From: Paractinoplanes ovalisporus
GTDB lineage: Bacteria; Actinomycetota; Actinomycetes; Mycobacteriales; Micromonosporaceae
DNA: 64,000 bases
Direction: 5' to 3'
NCBI RefSeq assembly: GCF_016834655.1
Contig: NZ_JAENHP010000026.1
Span: forward strand, 62,001-126,000
Below the pieces are notes generated by a model. It searched no databases. It was not told the origin of the DNA and was given only the letters and a program-made list of their open reading frames with translations. The stretch's first letter is position 1, and each line of letters opens with the position of its first letter. Both the position numbers and the translations under genes were made by a program. Shown here one piece after another: positions 25,636 to 35,133 of this stretch.

Positions 25636-25834
25636 CCACCCGCCCGACGCCTGGCGCATTGCGCGGGAGTTGGCCGGCACACGCCCGCCGTCGAGAACGT
25701 GCGGGCCAGCCGGGGCCGCCGGTTTAGCCAGTCCTACCGCGACAATCGGTCATCGGTAAGCGAGCGGCCCTGAGTGAACCGTCTGCTCCGGTAGCCTTAC
25801 CCTCCGCGCCCTCGGCGGAAGGAACGATGAGTCA

Positions 25835-26617
25835 GTGTCGCCGCTCTGGATCGTGGTCATCGCGCTGGCCACGGCAACGCTCGGCGTCCTCGGCAACGTC
25901 GTCGGCGGGTGGCTGAAGAAGCCCGACGGAATGAGCGGCGGCCACGTCGTCGCCGTGCTGATCGTGCTCGTGCTGGCCACCGCGGGCGTGGCGCTAGTGG
26001 CCGACGGGAAAGCGCCGTGGCCCAAGAGCGGCGACTCAACCACAGCGAAGCCCACGACGGCCAGATCCAACCCGGCGGTCGCGACACCTAGCCGATCCAC
26101 GCCGGCTCCCGGGAAGACGTCCAGGGCCACCAGGAAGCCGACGGCGCGCACAACGCGGCCGCGCTCTACGACGACCGCGCCCAAGAGCGTGGATCTGAGC
26201 GGTGACCTCGACGGATCGATCAGCCCATGGACACTCGTGCACGACGGGCGGGTCAAGACGTTGAAGGTGACCGTGTCCCAGGCGACGCCTAACGGGAAGT
26301 TGCCGTGGCAGTACGGCTCGCTGATCGACGGCTCCCGGCCCGCCTGCACCATGGACTTCAGCTCGCTCTGCAACGACCAGTTCGGCGGCGGCGTGGCGAC
26401 CGCTGACAGCAAGGGCGTGGCCGTCTTCACGATCCGCTGGTCGCCCGGGGACGCGTATGACGCGCTCGGTGACGGCTACGACGATGCGGGCTGGGCCGTC
26501 AACGTCATCGATGACGCCACGTACGGATCGTCCAAGCGCAGCTGCCGTTGCATCTCCATCGGCTTCATGGTGCAGCCCTCATCCGACGCACCCGCATCCA
26601 CCGAGTGGGAGCACTGA
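25835..26617 (+). CDS. Membrane-anchored hypothetical protein with Thr/Pro-rich linker
   Basis: 260 residues: two amino-terminal membrane helices (about 3-24 and 37-58), a Thr/Ser/Pro/Lys-rich linker of about 60 residues typical of wall-spanning stalks, and an extracellular domain of about 140 residues with four cysteines (PACTMDFSSLC and KRSCRCISIGF) that could form two disulfides. GTG start at 25835. No known family is recognised. It stands alone; a 219-base intergenic region with the liv promoter follows. Confidence 0.7.
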   Translation: MSPLWIVVIALATATLGVLGNVVGGWLKKPDGMSGGHVVAVLIVLVLATAGVALVADGKAPWPKSGDSTTAKPTTARSNPAVATPSRSTPAPGKTSRATRKPTARTTRPRSTTTAPKSVDLSGDLDGSISPWTLVHDGRVKTLKVTVSQATPNGKLPWQYGSLIDGSRPACTMDFSSLCNDQFGGGVATADSKGVAVFTIRWSPGDAYDALGDGYDDAGWAVNVIDDATYGSSKRSCRCISIGFMVQPSSDAPASTEWEH

Positions 26618-26701
26618 GCCCCGCTCAACGCAAGGGAACAAGGGGCAGCGGCCTCCTCAGCATGTGCTGAACGTGCATGGAAACAACTTGGAAACAGGCG
26701 G

Positions 26702-26739
26702 TTGACGTGCACGGGGAGAAAGTTACACTGCCAGTGTAA
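26702..26739 (+). promoter_or_regulatory. liv operon promoter with overlapping palindromic operator
   Basis: TTGACG (26702-26707), a 16-base spacer and TACACT (26724-26729) form a good sigma-70-type promoter. The 17-base palindrome TTACACTGCCAGTGTAA (26723-26739, eight-base arms around one C) covers the -10 box and expected start point, the position of a repressor site. A closely related sequence occurs in the fadE/tetR promoter at 46898-46914. The leader to livG is about 100 bases. Confidence 0.72.
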
Positions 26740-26836
26740 ATAGTTGACCTTCAAGCTCCATACAGGACGAACGCGCGACCTCCACGCGCTTCTTGACCGT
26801 GTCCGGCCATCCCGCCGCCCCCGAGCCGAGGTGACC

Positions 26837-27528
<692 letters not shown>

Positions 27529-27532
<4 letters not shown>

Positions 27533-28233
27533 GCGCGCTCCTCGAGGTCGAGGGGCTGACCGCGGGCTACGGCGCCGCACCCGTGCTGCACGACGTGAGC
27601 CTCACCGTCCAGCCCGGAGAGATCGTCGCCGTGCTGGGAGCGAACGGCGCCGGCAAGTCGACCCTGCTGCGGGCGTTGTCCGGTCTGCTCCCCATCCAGA
27701 AGGGGCGGATCAGCCTCGAAGACCGAGACCTGACAAAGATCAAGGTCGAGCATCTCGTACGGCATGGCATCGCCCACGTCCCGGAGGGGCGCGGCGTCGT
27801 CACGGAACTGACCGTCGAGGAGAACCTGCGGCTCGGCGGGCTCTGGCGCAAACCGCAACCGTCGCTCGAACCGATCTACGAACTGTTCCCCCGCCTGGCC
27901 GAACGCCGCACGAACGAGGGCCACCAGCTCTCCGGCGGAGAACGCCAGATGCTCGCGATCGGCCGCGCGCTGGCCGCCCAGCCCCGGCTGCTGCTGCTCG
28001 ACGAGCCGTCGCTCGGCCTCGCGCCCAAGGTCACCGCCCAGATCATGGCGTTGCTGCGTGACCTGCGCGACCGTACGGGCCTGGCCGTGCTCCTGGTCGA
28101 GCAGAACGTGCGCAGCGCCCTCTCCGTCGCCGACCAGGGGATCGTGCTGTCGCTGGGCCGCATCGTCACCCGCCACGACGCCGCCACGCTCGTCGACGAC
28201 GCCGAGCTCCGGCACGCCTACCTGGGGTTCTGA
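27529..28233 (+). CDS. livF: Branched-chain amino-acid-type ABC transporter ATPase (LivF-like)
   Basis: 234 residues with Walker A GANGAGKST, a proper signature QLSGGERQMLAIGRAL, Walker B RLLLLDEPSLGLAP, and LLVEQNVRSAL with the switch-region Gln typical of LivF. HVPEGRGVVTELTVEENL is a family landmark. Starts inside the livG stop (ATGA) and ends one base before the livH ATG. Heterodimer partner of LivG on the cytoplasmic face of the importer. Confidence 0.93.
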
Positions 28234-28234
28234 C

Positions 28235-29113
28235 ATGGACCGATTCCTGTTCCTCACGTTCGACGGGCTGAGCCGGGGCGCCGTCTACGCCGCGTTCGCG
28301 CTGGCCCTGGTGCTGATCTGGCGGGCCGCCCGCATCGTCAACTTCGCGCAGGGGGCGATGGCGGTCGCGACCGCGTACGTGGCCTACTCGGTGGCCGACG
28401 CGACCGGCTCCTACTGGATCGGGTTCCTGGTCGCGGTCGTGGCCGGGTTGCTGCTGGGCGCGGGCGTCGAGCGGGTGGTGATGCGGTTCGTCGACCATTC
28501 GTCCCCGCTCAACGGCGTGGTCGTCGCGCTCGGGCTCGTGCTGATCATCCAGGGCGTGCTCGGGATGATCTACGGCAACGAGTTCCGGCCGGCCGCCGCC
28601 CCGTTCAGCCGCGACGCGTTCGAGATCGGCGGGGTCGCCCTGCTGTCCCGCTACGACCTGTTCGTGTTCGGCGCCGTGGGCGCGGTGGTCGTCCTGCTCA
28701 CGCTTCTTTTCACCCGTACGCCGACCGGGCTGCGCATGCGGGCGGCGGCGTTCGCGCCCGACGTGTCGCGGCTGCTCGGCGTCCCCGTCGGCGGCATGCT
28801 CACGCTGGGCTGGGCCCTGGCCGCGGCGGTCGGCTCGCTGGCCGGGATGCTCGTGATCCCCACCGAACTGGGCCTGCACCCGACGGCCATGGACATCGTC
28901 TTCATCTCGGCGTTCACCGCGGCCGTGCTCGGCGGTCTCGACAGCCCGATCGGCGCCGTCCTGGGCGGCCTGATCGTCGGCCTGCTGCTCTCCTACATCA
29001 GCGGTTATCTCGGCGCCACGGTCGCCCCGATGGCCGTCCTCGCCCTGCTCGTGGTCGTCCTGCTGAGCCGCCCCGACGGCCTGTTCGCCCGATCGAAAGC
29101 GAGGACCGCATGA
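28235..29113 (+). CDS. livH: Branched-chain amino-acid-type ABC permease (LivH-like)
   Basis: 292-residue membrane permease with about eight helices. Landmarks are RIVNFAQGAMAVATAYVAY near residue 30, ERVVMRF, and the conserved TPTGLRMRAAAFAPDVSRLLGV cytoplasmic coupling loop followed by FISAFTAAVLGGLDSPIGAVLGGL. The stop overlaps livM as ATGA. Paired with LivM to form the channel. The specificity of Liv-type systems ranges over amino acids, amides, aromatic acids and dicarboxylates, so the name does not fix the substrate. Confidence 0.92.
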   Translation: MDRFLFLTFDGLSRGAVYAAFALALVLIWRAARIVNFAQGAMAVATAYVAYSVADATGSYWIGFLVAVVAGLLLGAGVERVVMRFVDHSSPLNGVVVALGLVLIIQGVLGMIYGNEFRPAAAPFSRDAFEIGGVALLSRYDLFVFGAVGAVVVLLTLLFTRTPTGLRMRAAAFAPDVSRLLGVPVGGMLTLGWALAAAVGSLAGMLVIPTELGLHPTAMDIVFISAFTAAVLGGLDSPIGAVLGGLIVGLLLSYISGYLGATVAPMAVLALLVVVLLSRPDGLFARSKARTA

Positions 29114-30114
29114 CCGCCCTCCAGGATCGGACGCGCACCCGGGCCGCTCACAAGGCGCAGGCACGCCTCAACCCGTACCTCGTGATCGCCGCGGGTGCCG
29201 TGGTCGTGGTCGCCCTGACGTACATGCTCCCGCCGTTCCGCACCTACCAGCTGGCGACCGTCGGGGCGTACCTCTGCGTGACCGCCGGCCTGACCGTCCT
29301 CACCGGACTCAACGGGCAGCTCTCCCTCGGCCACGGCGCCCTGATGGCGACCGGTGCCTACACGCTGGCGCTCTGGCAGAACAAGTTCAACCTGCTGCTC
29401 CCCGGCATCCTGGTCGCGATCGTGGTGACCACGGCCGTCGGCGCCGTCATCGGTCTGGCCGCCGCGCGTCTGCGGGGGCCTTACCTGGCCGGCCTGACCC
29501 TGGCCGTGGCGGTGGTCGTCCCGAGCATCACCAGCACGTTCGACGAGACGTTCAACAGCGACCAGGGCCTGTCGGTCATCCTGAACCCGCCGCCCGATTC
29601 GATGACGGTCGAGCAGTGGCAGGCCTGGGTGTGCTGGGGTGGCGCGTTGCTCACGGTGCTGGCGCTGGCCCTGCTCACGCGCGGCCGCTTCGGGCGGGAC
29701 ATGCGGGCGGTCCGCGACGACGAGACAGCAGCCCGTCTCGCCGGCGTCAGTGTCGCCCGTACGCAGGTGCTGGCTTTTGTGGTCTCCGCCGCGTGCGCGG
29801 GGCTGGCCGGCGCCCTGTTCGCCGTGATCGCCCAGAGCGTCTCCCCCGGGGCCTTCCCGCTCACCCTGTCGCTGTTCCTGCTGATGGCGATCGTCATCGG
29901 CGGGCTGGGCCGGCTCTCGGGCGCCCTGATCGGCGCGGTGCTGCTGGTGGCGCTGCCCGCGGTCGCCCACGAGATCGGTGAGGCGGCCGGCTCGCAGCGT
30001 CTGGAGGGCAACCTCGCGCTCACGTTCTTCGGCGTCGTCCTCGTCGTCGTCATGCTCGCCGCGCCGGGTGGGCTCGCGTCCCTGCGCATCCCCTTCAAGA
30101 AGAAAGGCCACTGA
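29110..30114 (+). CDS. livM: Branched-chain amino-acid-type ABC permease (LivM-like)
   Basis: 334 residues, about nine helices, with LNGQLSLGHGALMATGAYT near residues 67-85 and the coupling loop GRFGRDMRAVRDDETAARLAGVS, both diagnostic for LivM. FPLTLSLFLLMAIVIGGLGRLSG follows. It ends in a basic tail (FKKKGH). Start and stop both overlap neighbours, showing tight co-expression with LivH and the binding protein. Confidence 0.92.
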   Translation: MTALQDRTRTRAAHKAQARLNPYLVIAAGAVVVVALTYMLPPFRTYQLATVGAYLCVTAGLTVLTGLNGQLSLGHGALMATGAYTLALWQNKFNLLLPGILVAIVVTTAVGAVIGLAAARLRGPYLAGLTLAVAVVVPSITSTFDETFNSDQGLSVILNPPPDSMTVEQWQAWVCWGGALLTVLALALLTRGRFGRDMRAVRDDETAARLAGVSVARTQVLAFVVSAACAGLAGALFAVIAQSVSPGAFPLTLSLFLLMAIVIGGLGRLSGALIGAVLLVALPAVAHEIGEAAGSQRLEGNLALTFFGVVLVVVMLAAPGGLASLRIPFKKKGH

Positions 30115-31376
30115 TGAAACGCACAGCGACCGTCCTTGCCGCCGTGCTGCTGGCCGCGGCCGGCTGCAGCGATTCGGGCGGCGGAGGCAGCAGCGGCAGT
30201 GCCGACACCCCGGGCGTGACCGACACCGAGATCGTCGTCGGCACCCACATGCCGCTCACCGGCCCCGCGGCCGCCGGCTATTCCAAGATCGCCCCGGCCA
30301 CCAAGGCCTACTTCGACTATGTGAACGCGAACGGCGGCGTGCACGGCCGCAAGATCACTTACAAGATCATGGACGACGGCTACAACCCGGCCAACACCCA
30401 GCAGGTCGTGCGCCAGCTGGTGCTGCAGGACAAGGTGTTCGCGATCCTCAACGGGCTCGGCACCCCGACCCACAGCGGCGTGCTCGACTTCCTCAAGACC
30501 AACCGGGTGCCCGACCTGTTCGTGGCCAGCGGCAGCCGCAGCTGGAACCAGCCCGACAAATATCCGGGCACGTTCGGCTTCAACCCCGACTACACGGTCG
30601 AGGGCAAGATCCTGGCCACGCACGTCAAGGAGACGTACGCGGGCAAGAAGGTCTGCTTCCTCGGGCAGGACGACGACTTCGGGCGGGACAGCCTGGCCGG
30701 CATCGAGAAGGTGCTCGGACCGGTCGCGGCCAAGCAGTCGTACGTGACCAGCAACCCGAACGTCGGGCCGCAGATCGGCGCGCTCAAGGCTGCCGCCTGC
30801 CAGGTCGTCATGCTGGCCACCGTGCCCGGATTCACCGCGCTGTCGATCGGCACCGCCGCCAAGCTCGGGTTCAAGCCGCAGTTCGTGGTGAGCAACGTCG
30901 GCTCCGACCCGACCACCCTGGCCAAGACGCTGGGCGACGCGGCGCCGCTGCTGGAGGGCGTCGTCGCGGCCAACTACCTGCCGCTGGCCAACGACACCGC
31001 GAACCCGTGGATCCAGCTCTACACCAAGGTCAACACGCAGTACAACGCCGGCGCCGAGCTGGACAACAACGTCGTCTACGGCATGTCCGTCGCATATCTC
31101 TTCGTCCAGGCCCTGCAGTCGGCGGGCAAGGACCTGACCCGCGACGGCATTGTCGAGGCGGTCGAGAAGGGCGGCTTCACCGGTCCCGGTCTGGTGCCGG
31201 TGCGCTATTCGGCCGACGACCATTCCGGATACTCCGGCGAGCAGCTGACGACCATCGAGAAGGGCCAGGCCAAGTACTTCGGAAAGGCCTACCGCACCGA
31301 CGACGGCGACGGCGCCGTGGAGCCGGTCGAGGCCGCGGCGGTGGCCCCGCCAGCGAACGGCATCCCCGCTGCATAA
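30114..31376 (+). CDS. livK: Substrate-binding lipoprotein of the Liv-type importer
   Basis: 420 residues. A lipoprotein signal ends in LLAAAGCSDSG, with Cys17 as the lipid anchor, followed by a Gly/Ser linker. The periplasmic-binding fold begins TDTEIVVGTHMPLTGPAAAGY, the usual opening of Peripla_BP_6 proteins that bind amino acids, amides or carboxylates. FLGQDDDFGRDSLAGIEKVL forms the second-lobe start. ATG overlaps the livM stop. A 49-base gap with GAGGGAG follows before the dehydrogenase genes, so the operon probably continues. Confidence 0.9.
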   Translation: MKRTATVLAAVLLAAAGCSDSGGGGSSGSADTPGVTDTEIVVGTHMPLTGPAAAGYSKIAPATKAYFDYVNANGGVHGRKITYKIMDDGYNPANTQQVVRQLVLQDKVFAILNGLGTPTHSGVLDFLKTNRVPDLFVASGSRSWNQPDKYPGTFGFNPDYTVEGKILATHVKETYAGKKVCFLGQDDDFGRDSLAGIEKVLGPVAAKQSYVTSNPNVGPQIGALKAAACQVVMLATVPGFTALSIGTAAKLGFKPQFVVSNVGSDPTTLAKTLGDAAPLLEGVVAANYLPLANDTANPWIQLYTKVNTQYNAGAELDNNVVYGMSVAYLFVQALQSAGKDLTRDGIVEAVEKGGFTGPGLVPVRYSADDHSGYSGEQLTTIEKGQAKYFGKAYRTDDGDGAVEPVEAAAVAPPANGIPAA

Positions 31377-31425
31377 GGTGGGCTGCGGGAACCTGAACTG
31401 ATCAGTAACGAGCGAGGGAGCGTCG

Positions 31426-32169
31426 ATGGCGGACCAAGTGGCGATCGTGACCGGGGCCAGCAGGGGGATCGGATTCGCCATCGCGCAACGCTTCGTGGCC
31501 GACGGATACAAGGTGTGCATCACCGGCCGGGACGCGGCGGCGCTCGACTCCGCCGCCAAGGACCTGGGCGGCGCCGAGGTCGCGATCGGGGTGGCCGGCA
31601 AGGGCGACGACCCCGATCACCGGGCCGCGGTGGTCGACACCGTGCTCGGCCAGTTCGGCCCGGTCACCGCGCTGGTCAACAACATCGGCATCAACCCGGT
31701 CTACGGCCCGCTGGCCGGGATCGACCTGGGTGCGGCCCGCAAGATCTTCGAGGTCAACGTCGTCGGCACCCTGGGCTGGGTGCAGGAGGCGCTGCGGGGC
31801 GGGCTGACCGAGGGCGGCTCGATCGTCAACATCTCGTCGGTCTCGGGTGTCCGCCCCGCGCCCGGCATCGGCTTCTACGGGGTCACCAAGGCCGCGCTGA
31901 TCCATCTCACCGAGGAACTGGCCGTCGAGCTGGCGCCCAAGGTGCGGGTCAACGCGGTCGCCCCGGCCGTGGTCAAGACCAAGTTCGCGTCGGCCCTGTT
32001 CGAGGGGCGCGAGGAGAAGGTCTCGGCCGGCTACCCACTGGCCCGCCTGGGCGTCCCGGAAGACGTCGCGGGCGCGGTCGCGTTCCTCAGCTCGCCCGAC
32101 GCCGCCTGGATCACCGGGCAGACCCTCGTCATCGACGGTGGCGTCACGCTGACCGGGAAGATGCAGTGA
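31426..32169 (+). CDS. Short-chain dehydrogenase/reductase, FabG-like
   Basis: 247-residue classical SDR. The cofactor motif is TGASRGIG at residues 10-17, followed by LVNNIGINP, the catalytic Ser in NISSVSG, and Tyr and Lys in FYGVTKAAL. The carboxy end LVIDGGVTLTGKM is typical of FabG-type 3-ketoacyl or hydroxyacyl reductases. GRD in place of an acidic residue after strand 2 suggests NADP. Part of the liv operon; overlaps the next SDR as GTGA. Probably interconverts a hydroxy and a keto group on the imported substrate or its CoA ester. Confidence 0.9.
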   Translation: MADQVAIVTGASRGIGFAIAQRFVADGYKVCITGRDAAALDSAAKDLGGAEVAIGVAGKGDDPDHRAAVVDTVLGQFGPVTALVNNIGINPVYGPLAGIDLGAARKIFEVNVVGTLGWVQEALRGGLTEGGSIVNISSVSGVRPAPGIGFYGVTKAALIHLTEELAVELAPKVRVNAVAPAVVKTKFASALFEGREEKVSAGYPLARLGVPEDVAGAVAFLSSPDAAWITGQTLVIDGGVTLTGKMQ

Positions 32170-32942
32170 AGCGGGTCGTGGTCACCGGCGCCGGCGGCGG
32201 GATCGGGGCCGCCCTCGCGCGCCGGTTCGCCTCCGAGGGCGCCGAGGTGATCGTCAACGACGTCGACCCGGCCGCGGCCGAGGCGGTGGCCAGCGAGATC
32301 GGCGGGCTGCCGGTGCCCGGCGACGCCGCGAACGAGGAGGACACCCGCCGCCTGATCGACACCGCCTGGGCCGAACTGGGCGGCATCGACCTGTTCTGCG
32401 CCAACGCGGGGACCCTCACCGCCGGTGACGAGAGCACCCCCGACGAGGTGTGGACCCGCGACTGGAACGTCAACGTGATGTCGCACGTCTACGTCACCCG
32501 GGCGCTGCTCCCCCGGTGGCTGGACAGCACCGAACCGAAGCGTCTGATCATGACCGTCAGCGCGGCCGGCCTGCTCACCCTGCTCGGCAGCGCGCCCTAC
32601 GCGGTCACCAAGCACGCCGCCCTGTCGTACGCGGAATGGCTGCGCGCCACCTATCACCACCGCGGCGTGATCGTGCAGGCGTTGTGCCCCCAGGGCGTGC
32701 GCACCGACATGCTGACCCGGGGCAGCGCCCGGGGCAGTGCGAGCGCGGCCCTGCTGGCCGAGAGCGCGCTCGAGCCGGACGTGGTCGCGGCCAAGGTCGG
32801 CGAGGCTCTGGAGGGCGACAGTTTCCTGATCCTGCCGCACCCCGAGGTGGCCGAGTTCTACAAGCTGCGCGCGGCCGAAACCGACCGCTGGCTGGGTGGC
32901 ATGAACAAGATGCAGCGGGCCTTCGAGGACGGCGTCCGATGA
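32166..32942 (+). CDS. Short-chain dehydrogenase/reductase
   Basis: 258-residue SDR from a GTG start inside the previous stop. Motifs are TGAGGGIG at 8-15, NDVD after strand 2 with an acidic residue favouring NAD, CANAGTL, and catalytic Ser and Tyr-x-x-x-Lys in TVSAAGL and YAVTKHAAL. The carboxy end FYKLRAAETDRWLGGMNKMQ is not FabG-like; this subgroup is often found beside ACAD10/11-type genes. Coupled to the kinase gene by ATGA. Confidence 0.88.
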   Translation: MKRVVVTGAGGGIGAALARRFASEGAEVIVNDVDPAAAEAVASEIGGLPVPGDAANEEDTRRLIDTAWAELGGIDLFCANAGTLTAGDESTPDEVWTRDWNVNVMSHVYVTRALLPRWLDSTEPKRLIMTVSAAGLLTLLGSAPYAVTKHAALSYAEWLRATYHHRGVIVQALCPQGVRTDMLTRGSARGSASAALLAESALEPDVVAAKVGEALEGDSFLILPHPEVAEFYKLRAAETDRWLGGMNKMQRAFEDGVR

Positions 32943-33931
32943 AGGGACTCGACCTCTCCCGCCTGCAGTCGTTCCTGAAGACGGGCGAGCTGACCGGCCG
33001 GATGTTCGCCGGCGGACGATCCAATTTGACGTACGCGGTGACCGACGGTGAACAGCGCTGGGTGCTGCGCCGTCCGCCGCTCGGGCACGTGCTGCCCACC
33101 GCCCACGACATGGCACGGGAGCACCGCGTCCTGGAAGCTCTCGCGAAGGCCGGGTTCCCGGCGCCGCGCCCGGTGCTGCTGTGCACCGACACCGACGTGA
33201 TCGGGGCGCCGTTCTATCTGATGGAGCACGTCGACGGGAAGATCTACCGCGACATCGCCGACCTGCGCGGGCTCGGCCCCGAGGCGATGCGACGGCTCGT
33301 GCTGTCCCTCGTGGACACGCTGGCCGACCTGCACTCGCTCGACCCGGCGGCGATCGGCCTGGCCGACTTCGGCCGCCCCGAAGGCTTCAACCAGCGGCAG
33401 GTCAGCCGGTGGAAGAAGCAGCTCGACGCGTCCCGCAGCCGCGAGGTGGCCGGCATCGAGGAGCTGCACGCCCGCCTCGCGGTCGACATCCCGGCCGGCG
33501 GGCCCGGCACGGTGGTGCACGGCGACTTCCGGCTCGACAACGTGCTGATCGGCGACGAGCTGCAGGTCAACGCCGTGCTCGACTGGGAGATGTCGACCCT
33601 GGGCGACCCGCTGAGCGACGTCGCGCTGATGTTCGTCTACGCCGACCTGCCGCTCAACGCGGGCGCCGGCGGCGGCCCGGCCACGCCGCTGCGGGTGCCC
33701 GGACATCCGAGCCTGGCCGAACTGGGCGGGCGTTACGCCGAGCGCAGCCGGCGGGACGTCAGCGACCTGCACTGGTACGTCGCGTTCGCCGCGTTCAAGC
33801 TCGCCGTGATTCTCGAGGGTGTGCACTACCGATACGTTCAGGGGCAGACCGTGGGCGAGGGCTTCGAGACGATCGGCTCGATGGTCGGCCCGCTGGTCAT
33901 GCGTGGCCACGAGGCGCTGGAGGGACACTGA
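32939..33931 (+). CDS. APH-family phosphotransferase, ACAD10/11-kinase type
   Basis: 330-residue aminoglycoside-phosphotransferase-fold kinase. GGRSNLTYAV is the nucleotide loop near 26-35, VVHGDFRLDNVLI near 190 is the catalytic Brenner motif, and VLDWEMSTLGDPLSDVAL is the metal-binding segment in the exact form seen in the kinase domain of ACAD10 and ACAD11 rather than antibiotic kinases. Its stop overlaps the start of an ACAD11-like dehydrogenase, reproducing as two genes the fusion found in animals. Known relatives phosphorylate the 4-hydroxyl of 4-hydroxyacyl-CoA. That activity is inferred here. Confidence 0.88.
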   Translation: MKGLDLSRLQSFLKTGELTGRMFAGGRSNLTYAVTDGEQRWVLRRPPLGHVLPTAHDMAREHRVLEALAKAGFPAPRPVLLCTDTDVIGAPFYLMEHVDGKIYRDIADLRGLGPEAMRRLVLSLVDTLADLHSLDPAAIGLADFGRPEGFNQRQVSRWKKQLDASRSREVAGIEELHARLAVDIPAGGPGTVVHGDFRLDNVLIGDELQVNAVLDWEMSTLGDPLSDVALMFVYADLPLNAGAGGGPATPLRVPGHPSLAELGGRYAERSRRDVSDLHWYVAFAAFKLAVILEGVHYRYVQGQTVGEGFETIGSMVGPLVMRGHEALEGH

Positions 33932-35133
33932 TGGACTTCGGTTTCGATGCCGCGACCGAGGACTACCGCAAGCGGCTGCTCGCCTTCATGGACGAGCACG
34001 TCTATCCGGCCGAGGCCGGCTTCCACAGCCCCGACTGGTCGCCCCCGCCGATCCTGGAGGAACTCAAGGCGGCGGCCCGCGGCGCCGGTCTGTGGAACCT
34101 GTTCCTGCCCGGCGAGCACGGCGCCGGCCTGACCAACCTGCAGTACGCCCCGCTGGCCGAGATCACCGGCCGCAGCCCCGCCATCGCCCCGGCCGCGCTC
34201 AACTGCGCCGCGCCCGACACCGGAAACATGGAGGTGCTGGCCGAGTTCGGCAGCGACGAGCAGAAGCGCGAGTGGCTGCAGCCGCTGCTCGACGGCACGA
34301 TCCGCTCGGCCTTCGCGATGACAGAGCCGCAGGTCGCGTCGTCGGACGCCACGAACATCGGCACCCGCATCGAACGCGACGGCGACGACTACGTCATCAC
34401 CGGCCGCAAGTTCTACATCACCGGCGCCATGAACCCGAACTGCAAAATCTTCATCGTGATGGGCAAGACCGACCCCGACGCCGCCCGGCACGTGCAGCAG
34501 AGCATGGTGCTCGTCCCCCGCGACACCCCCGGGGTGACGGTCAAGCGCGGCATGACGGTGTTCGGCTACACCGACGGCGATCACGGCGGGCACGCGGAAG
34601 TGCTGTTCGACGCCGTACGGGTGCCGCGGTCGAACTTGATCGGGGCGGAGGGCGGCGGGTTCGCCATCTCGCAGGCGCGACTGGGACCCGGACGCATCCA
34701 CCACTGCATGCGGCTGATCGGCATGGCGGAACGGGCCCTCGAACTCATGTGCACGCGGGCGCTGAGCCGCACCCCGTTCGGCAAGCCGCTGGCCGAGCAG
34801 GGCGTGGTGCAGGAGTGGATCGCCGAGTCGCGGGTCCGCATCGAACAGGCCCGTCTGCTCGTGCTCAAGGCGGCCTGGCTGATGGACACGGTCGGCAACA
34901 AGGGCGCTCACACCGAGATCCAGGCCATCAAGATCATCGTTCCGCAGACCGTCGAGTGGATCGTCGACAAGGCGATCCAGACGCACGGCGCCGCCGGAGT
35001 GGGCCAGGACACACCGCTCGCGGCGCTGTGGGCCGGAGCGCGTACGCTGCGTCTCGCCGACGGCCCGGACGAGGTGCACAAGCGCTCGCTGGCCCGGCGG
35101 GAGTTGAACCGCTACCGGAGCGCAGCCTCGTGA
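33931..35133 (+). CDS. ACAD11-like acyl-CoA dehydrogenase family protein
   Basis: 400 residues. Family features are FAMTEPQVASSDATNI, the FAD-site segment KFYITGAMNPNCKIFIVMG, VFGYTDGDHGGHAEVLFDAVRVP, RLGPGRIHHCMRLIGMAERAL and RLADGPDEVH; these match the ACAD10/ACAD11 subgroup more than classical fatty acyl dehydrogenases. In that subgroup the enzyme acts on a 4-phospho-acyl-CoA made by the partner kinase. ATG overlaps the kinase stop by one base, and the tetR gene overlaps its own stop. Cytoplasmic flavoprotein. Confidence 0.9.
   Translation: MDFGFDAATEDYRKRLLAFMDEHVYPAEAGFHSPDWSPPPILEELKAAARGAGLWNLFLPGEHGAGLTNLQYAPLAEITGRSPAIAPAALNCAAPDTGNMEVLAEFGSDEQKREWLQPLLDGTIRSAFAMTEPQVASSDATNIGTRIERDGDDYVITGRKFYITGAMNPNCKIFIVMGKTDPDAARHVQQSMVLVPRDTPGVTVKRGMTVFGYTDGDHGGHAEVLFDAVRVPRSNLIGAEGGGFAISQARLGPGRIHHCMRLIGMAERALELMCTRALSRTPFGKPLAEQGVVQEWIAESRVRIEQARLLVLKAAWLMDTVGNKGAHTEIQAIKIIVPQTVEWIVDKAIQTHGAAGVGQDTPLAALWAGARTLRLADGPDEVHKRSLARRELNRYRSAAS

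Noticed and set aside
24579..25727. ATG overlapping the MFS stop leading a long plus-strand frame
   Set aside because: The product is Arg/Pro-rich and runs antisense in character through alkB in another frame; the GTG at 24584 gives the protein-like frame.
32939..33931. Aminoglycoside resistance kinase
   Set aside because: The APH fold is present, but the VLDWEMSTLGDPLSD form and the coupling to an ACAD11-like gene point to the acyl-CoA kinase group.
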